Source: Muricauda sp. SCSIO 64092
Lineage (GTDB): Bacteria > Bacteroidota > Bacteroidia > Flavobacteriales > Flavobacteriaceae
Assembly: GCF_023016285.1 (NCBI RefSeq)
Contig: NZ_CP095413.1
Location: 5,470,501 to 5,534,500 of the forward strand
DNA: 64,000 nt
Reading direction: 5' to 3'
Each line of letters starts with the position of its first letter. Positions within the stretch are counted from its first letter, which is position 1. Both the position numbers and the translations under genes were made by a program. The notes under the pieces were generated by a model. It worked only from the letters and a program-made list of their open reading frames with translations. It made no database searches and had not been told where the DNA came from. Below, in pieces: positions 62,339 to 64,000 of this stretch.

Positions 62339-63204
62339 ATGAAACCACTTTCGATATCGAAACAGATTACAAATAGGGACAGTCCCTCTCTGACCAAATA
62401 TCTCAATGATATTGCGCGCATTCCGATGGTAACCGTTGAGGAAGAGGTTCATTTGACCGTTCGAATCAGGCAAGGCGACACTGAGGCTTTGGAAAGATTG
62501 GTCCTGGCCAATTTAAGGTTTGTGGTCTCTGTGGCGAAACAATACCAATCTAAAGGACTTAACCTTCATGACCTAATCAATGAAGGGAATCTTGGATTGG
62601 TCAGGGCGGCAACAAAATTTGACGAAACACGCGGGTTCAAGTTTATCTCCTATGCGGTTTGGTGGATACGTCAGGGAATAATACAGGCACTCGCTGAAAA
62701 ATCGAGGATGGTCAGATTACCGTTTAATAAAATAGGTGCAATAAACAAAATAAAAAAAGCTTCTTCCCACTTTGAGCAAATACACCAACGACCACCTACT
62801 GCTGAAGAGGTTTCAGAATTAATCGATATCTCAATGGACGAGATTCAATTCTGTCTTAAACACTCTTCTTGGCCCATGTCAATGGACCAATCTTTGAATA
62901 TTGGAGATGGTTCATTGAATTTGCACGATAAGATGCGTTCAGATAGTTCCAACAGTCCCGAAAAAAACTTATTAAGGGCTCGTTGGAATCCGAAATAGAC
63001 ACATTGCTCGAAACCCTATCCTCTCGGGAGGCCTACATTATAAAGATGTATTTTGGGATTGGGGTGAATTATTCTTTGACACTGGATGAAATAGGCACAA
63101 ACTTGAACATCACCAAGGAAAGGATAAGACAGATTAAGGCCAAGGCCCTGCTACGCTTAAGACGGTCTTCATCCGGTAAAACCCTTAAGGAATATTTGGA
63201 ATAG
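62339..63204 (+). pseudogene. Second RpoD/SigA-type sigma-70 factor, frameshifted in this sequence
   Basis: Frame 1 (62339-62998) has a short region 1.2 (DSPSLTKYLNDIARIPMVT), region 2 (ANLRFVVSVAKQYQSKGLNL, then INEGNLGLVRAATKFDETRG and FISYAVWWIRQ) and region 3. Region 4 is in the next frame (to 63204: LSSREAYIIKMYFGIG, TLDEIGTNLNITKERIRQIK). Adding one A at 62974-62975 restores SPEKNLLKGSLESEIDTLL and a 287-aa protein, the exact size of the flavobacterial housekeeping sigma. Sequence differences from the usual SigA mark it as a paralogue. Either a sequencing deletion or a real mutation that removes the -33-recognising domain. Confidence 0.88.
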
Positions 63205-63236
63205 GGACATTTCTTAAAGAAGAACAATAATCGATT

Positions 63237-63446
63237 TTACAAAGTTTTTGTTTTCCCGCTCTCTGATTGAACGTACGATGCTATTTTGCTTTCTAATGTT
63301 TCATTAAGGAACCTTTTTTCAAAGTTTGTGAATCTTTCCGTTTCGTTCGACCCACCCGCAGGTTTATGTGACTGCCTTTCCTCCAAAACAAGTTTTCCTA
63401 TTTGCCTACTTCCAAGACAGGCACAATGAATACGATTTTGGATCAA
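63237..63446 (-). CDS. Doubtful small ORF
   Basis: 69 aa in the gap between the sigma-factor gene and the ABM gene, with no competing gene on the plus strand. Its Ser/Glu/Lys-rich C-terminus (FTNFEKRFLNETLESKIASY) matches nothing I recognise, and no signal or motif is visible. It may be chance. Confidence 0.2.
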   Translation of the reverse strand: MIQNRIHCACLGSRQIGKLVLEERQSHKPAGGSNETERFTNFEKRFLNETLESKIASYVQSESGKTKTL

Positions 63447-63472
63447 ATAATTGTTTGTGGTAATTTTAAAGA

Positions 63473-63772
63473 ATGATAATAAGAATATTTAAGGCATCCA
63501 TACCTTCTAACCTGCAAATTGAATTTGAAACCAAATTCAAGGAAGTCTCCGTGCCCTTGGTGAAAAGGTTCAAGGGTCTAATCTCTCTAGAAATAGCTGG
63601 CCCCACCATTTGGAACCCTGACGAGTTTGTAATGATCTCCAAATGGAATACCGAGCGTGACCTTATTGAATTTGCGGGTGAGAACTGGAATCAGGCGCAT
63701 ATTCCCAAGGGAATGGAAAAATATATTGAAAAATGCACTGTGTCACATCATAGAAACATCGCCATTACATAG
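63473..63772 (+). CDS. ABM-domain (antibiotic biosynthesis monooxygenase-like) protein
   Basis: 99 aa dimeric alpha+beta barrel type. MIIRIFKASIPSNLQIEFET is the first strand-helix, and FVMISKWNTERDLIEFAGEN, then WNQAHIPKGMEKYI, is the typical second half with the conserved Trp. Members include heme-degrading and quinol monooxygenases as well as non-catalytic proteins. No cofactor ligand can be assigned. It follows the sigma-factor gene by about 270 nt. Confidence 0.75.
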   Translation: MIIRIFKASIPSNLQIEFETKFKEVSVPLVKRFKGLISLEIAGPTIWNPDEFVMISKWNTERDLIEFAGENWNQAHIPKGMEKYIEKCTVSHHRNIAIT

Positions 63773-63883
63773 GGATAATACCTTAAATACTATGGACAAA
63801 GTCATTTCCCAAAGTATCCCAAAAAACATTTTGAATTTGTTTTTCCGTTAGCTTTGCCATGATTGATTTATACCGGTTTTGAA

Positions 63884-64000
63884 ATGAACAAGCACACTGT
63901 TAAGCTTTACACGAACAAAGAGTTCATAGACAACCAAACGCTGACCACATCGGAAAACCGGACCTATTTCAAAAAGGATTACGAATCGTTCTTCTGTGGG
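63884..64000 (+). CDS. 5' part of an unidentified gene, cut by the window edge
   Basis: Open frame from ATG 63884 to the end of the window, 39 codons: MNKHTVKLYTNKEFIDNQTL, then a TSENRTYFKKDYESFF segment. No stop is reached. I do not recognise it. The codon pattern is consistent with coding. Confidence 0.5.
   Translation, partial: MNKHTVKLYTNKEFIDNQTLTTSENRTYFKKDYESFFCG

Noticed and set aside
62960..62998. Programmed frameshift in the sigma-factor gene
   Set aside because: No slippery heptamer or downstream stimulator is evident; a one-base deletion or sequencing error is simpler.
1..64000. CRISPR arrays, rRNA genes, toxin-antitoxin pairs, prophage modules
   Set aside because: No regularly spaced repeats, no rRNA sequence and no cas, capsid or integrase genes were seen; the only RNA gene supported is tRNA-Ser.

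Overview
The window looks like a chromosome segment of a marine-type member of the Flavobacteriaceae (phylum Bacteroidota). The evidence is moderate GC, TAnnTTTG-type -7 promoter boxes, a near absence of Shine-Dalgarno sequences, surface-lipoprotein signals, and Bacteroidota-specific families (HYC_CC_PP, DUF3347, the 7TM-AraC regulator). Gene content recalls the Muricauda/Flagellimonas group, but the sequence alone does not fix a genus.

Layout. 0-6.8 kb is a leftward branched-chain amino-acid operon (ilvD-ilvB-methyltransferase-ilvN-ilvC). It ends in an internally deleted ilvA relic and is preceded by a leader with a short Ile/Leu-containing ORF and a terminator hairpin (putative attenuator). 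6.8-14 kb holds a frameshifted nitroreductase, the 5-oxoprolinase genes pxpABC with a non-canonical Nramp-like transporter, a CxxC/DUF559-like protein, a Tat-exported aminotransferase and a YdjM/DUF457 membrane protein. 14-22 kb is a rearranged patch: SRPBCC protein, Crp/Fnr regulator, a beta-lactamase-fold hydrolase, an AT-rich lipoprotein and a complete IS. It also carries two decayed copies of the comM 3' end (one fused to an IS200/IS605 tnpA relic) lying left of the intact comM. 22-43.6 kb is mostly core genes: penicillin acylase, DsbD, TilS, LpdA, FtsK, LolA, LptF/G, RibB, a DegT aminotransferase and TSUP. It includes an Lrp / gamma-lyase / NhaC cassette with visible Lrp-like operators.

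43.6-47.3 kb starts with tRNA-Ser(TGA). The tRNA 3' end, its terminator and about 250 bp of flank recur in diverged form at 47.04 kb, bracketing an AT-rich cassette (alpha/beta hydrolase plus 7TM-AraC regulator). 47.4-59.4 kb is a 12-kb leftward copper/heavy-metal block: HYC_CC_PP, CusA, CusC, DUF3347 lipoprotein, CDF transporter, CusB with HMBD and DUF3347, an HMA-AraC fusion regulator, CopA and a CopZ-like protein. The tightly overlapping genes suggest one or two co-transcribed units that sense copper, bind it in the periplasm and pump it out through inner-membrane, tripartite and P-type routes.

59.5-64 kb carries an LpxL-type acyltransferase and then a compact rightward set: a divergent, previously uncalled bS21 ribosomal protein, a NYN/OST-HTH putative RNase with a perfect Shine-Dalgarno sequence, and a second RpoD/SigA-type sigma factor (frameshifted in this sequence). 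An ABM-domain protein and a truncated ORF follow. The bS21-NYN-sigma set is the best candidate in the window for an undescribed expression-control module.
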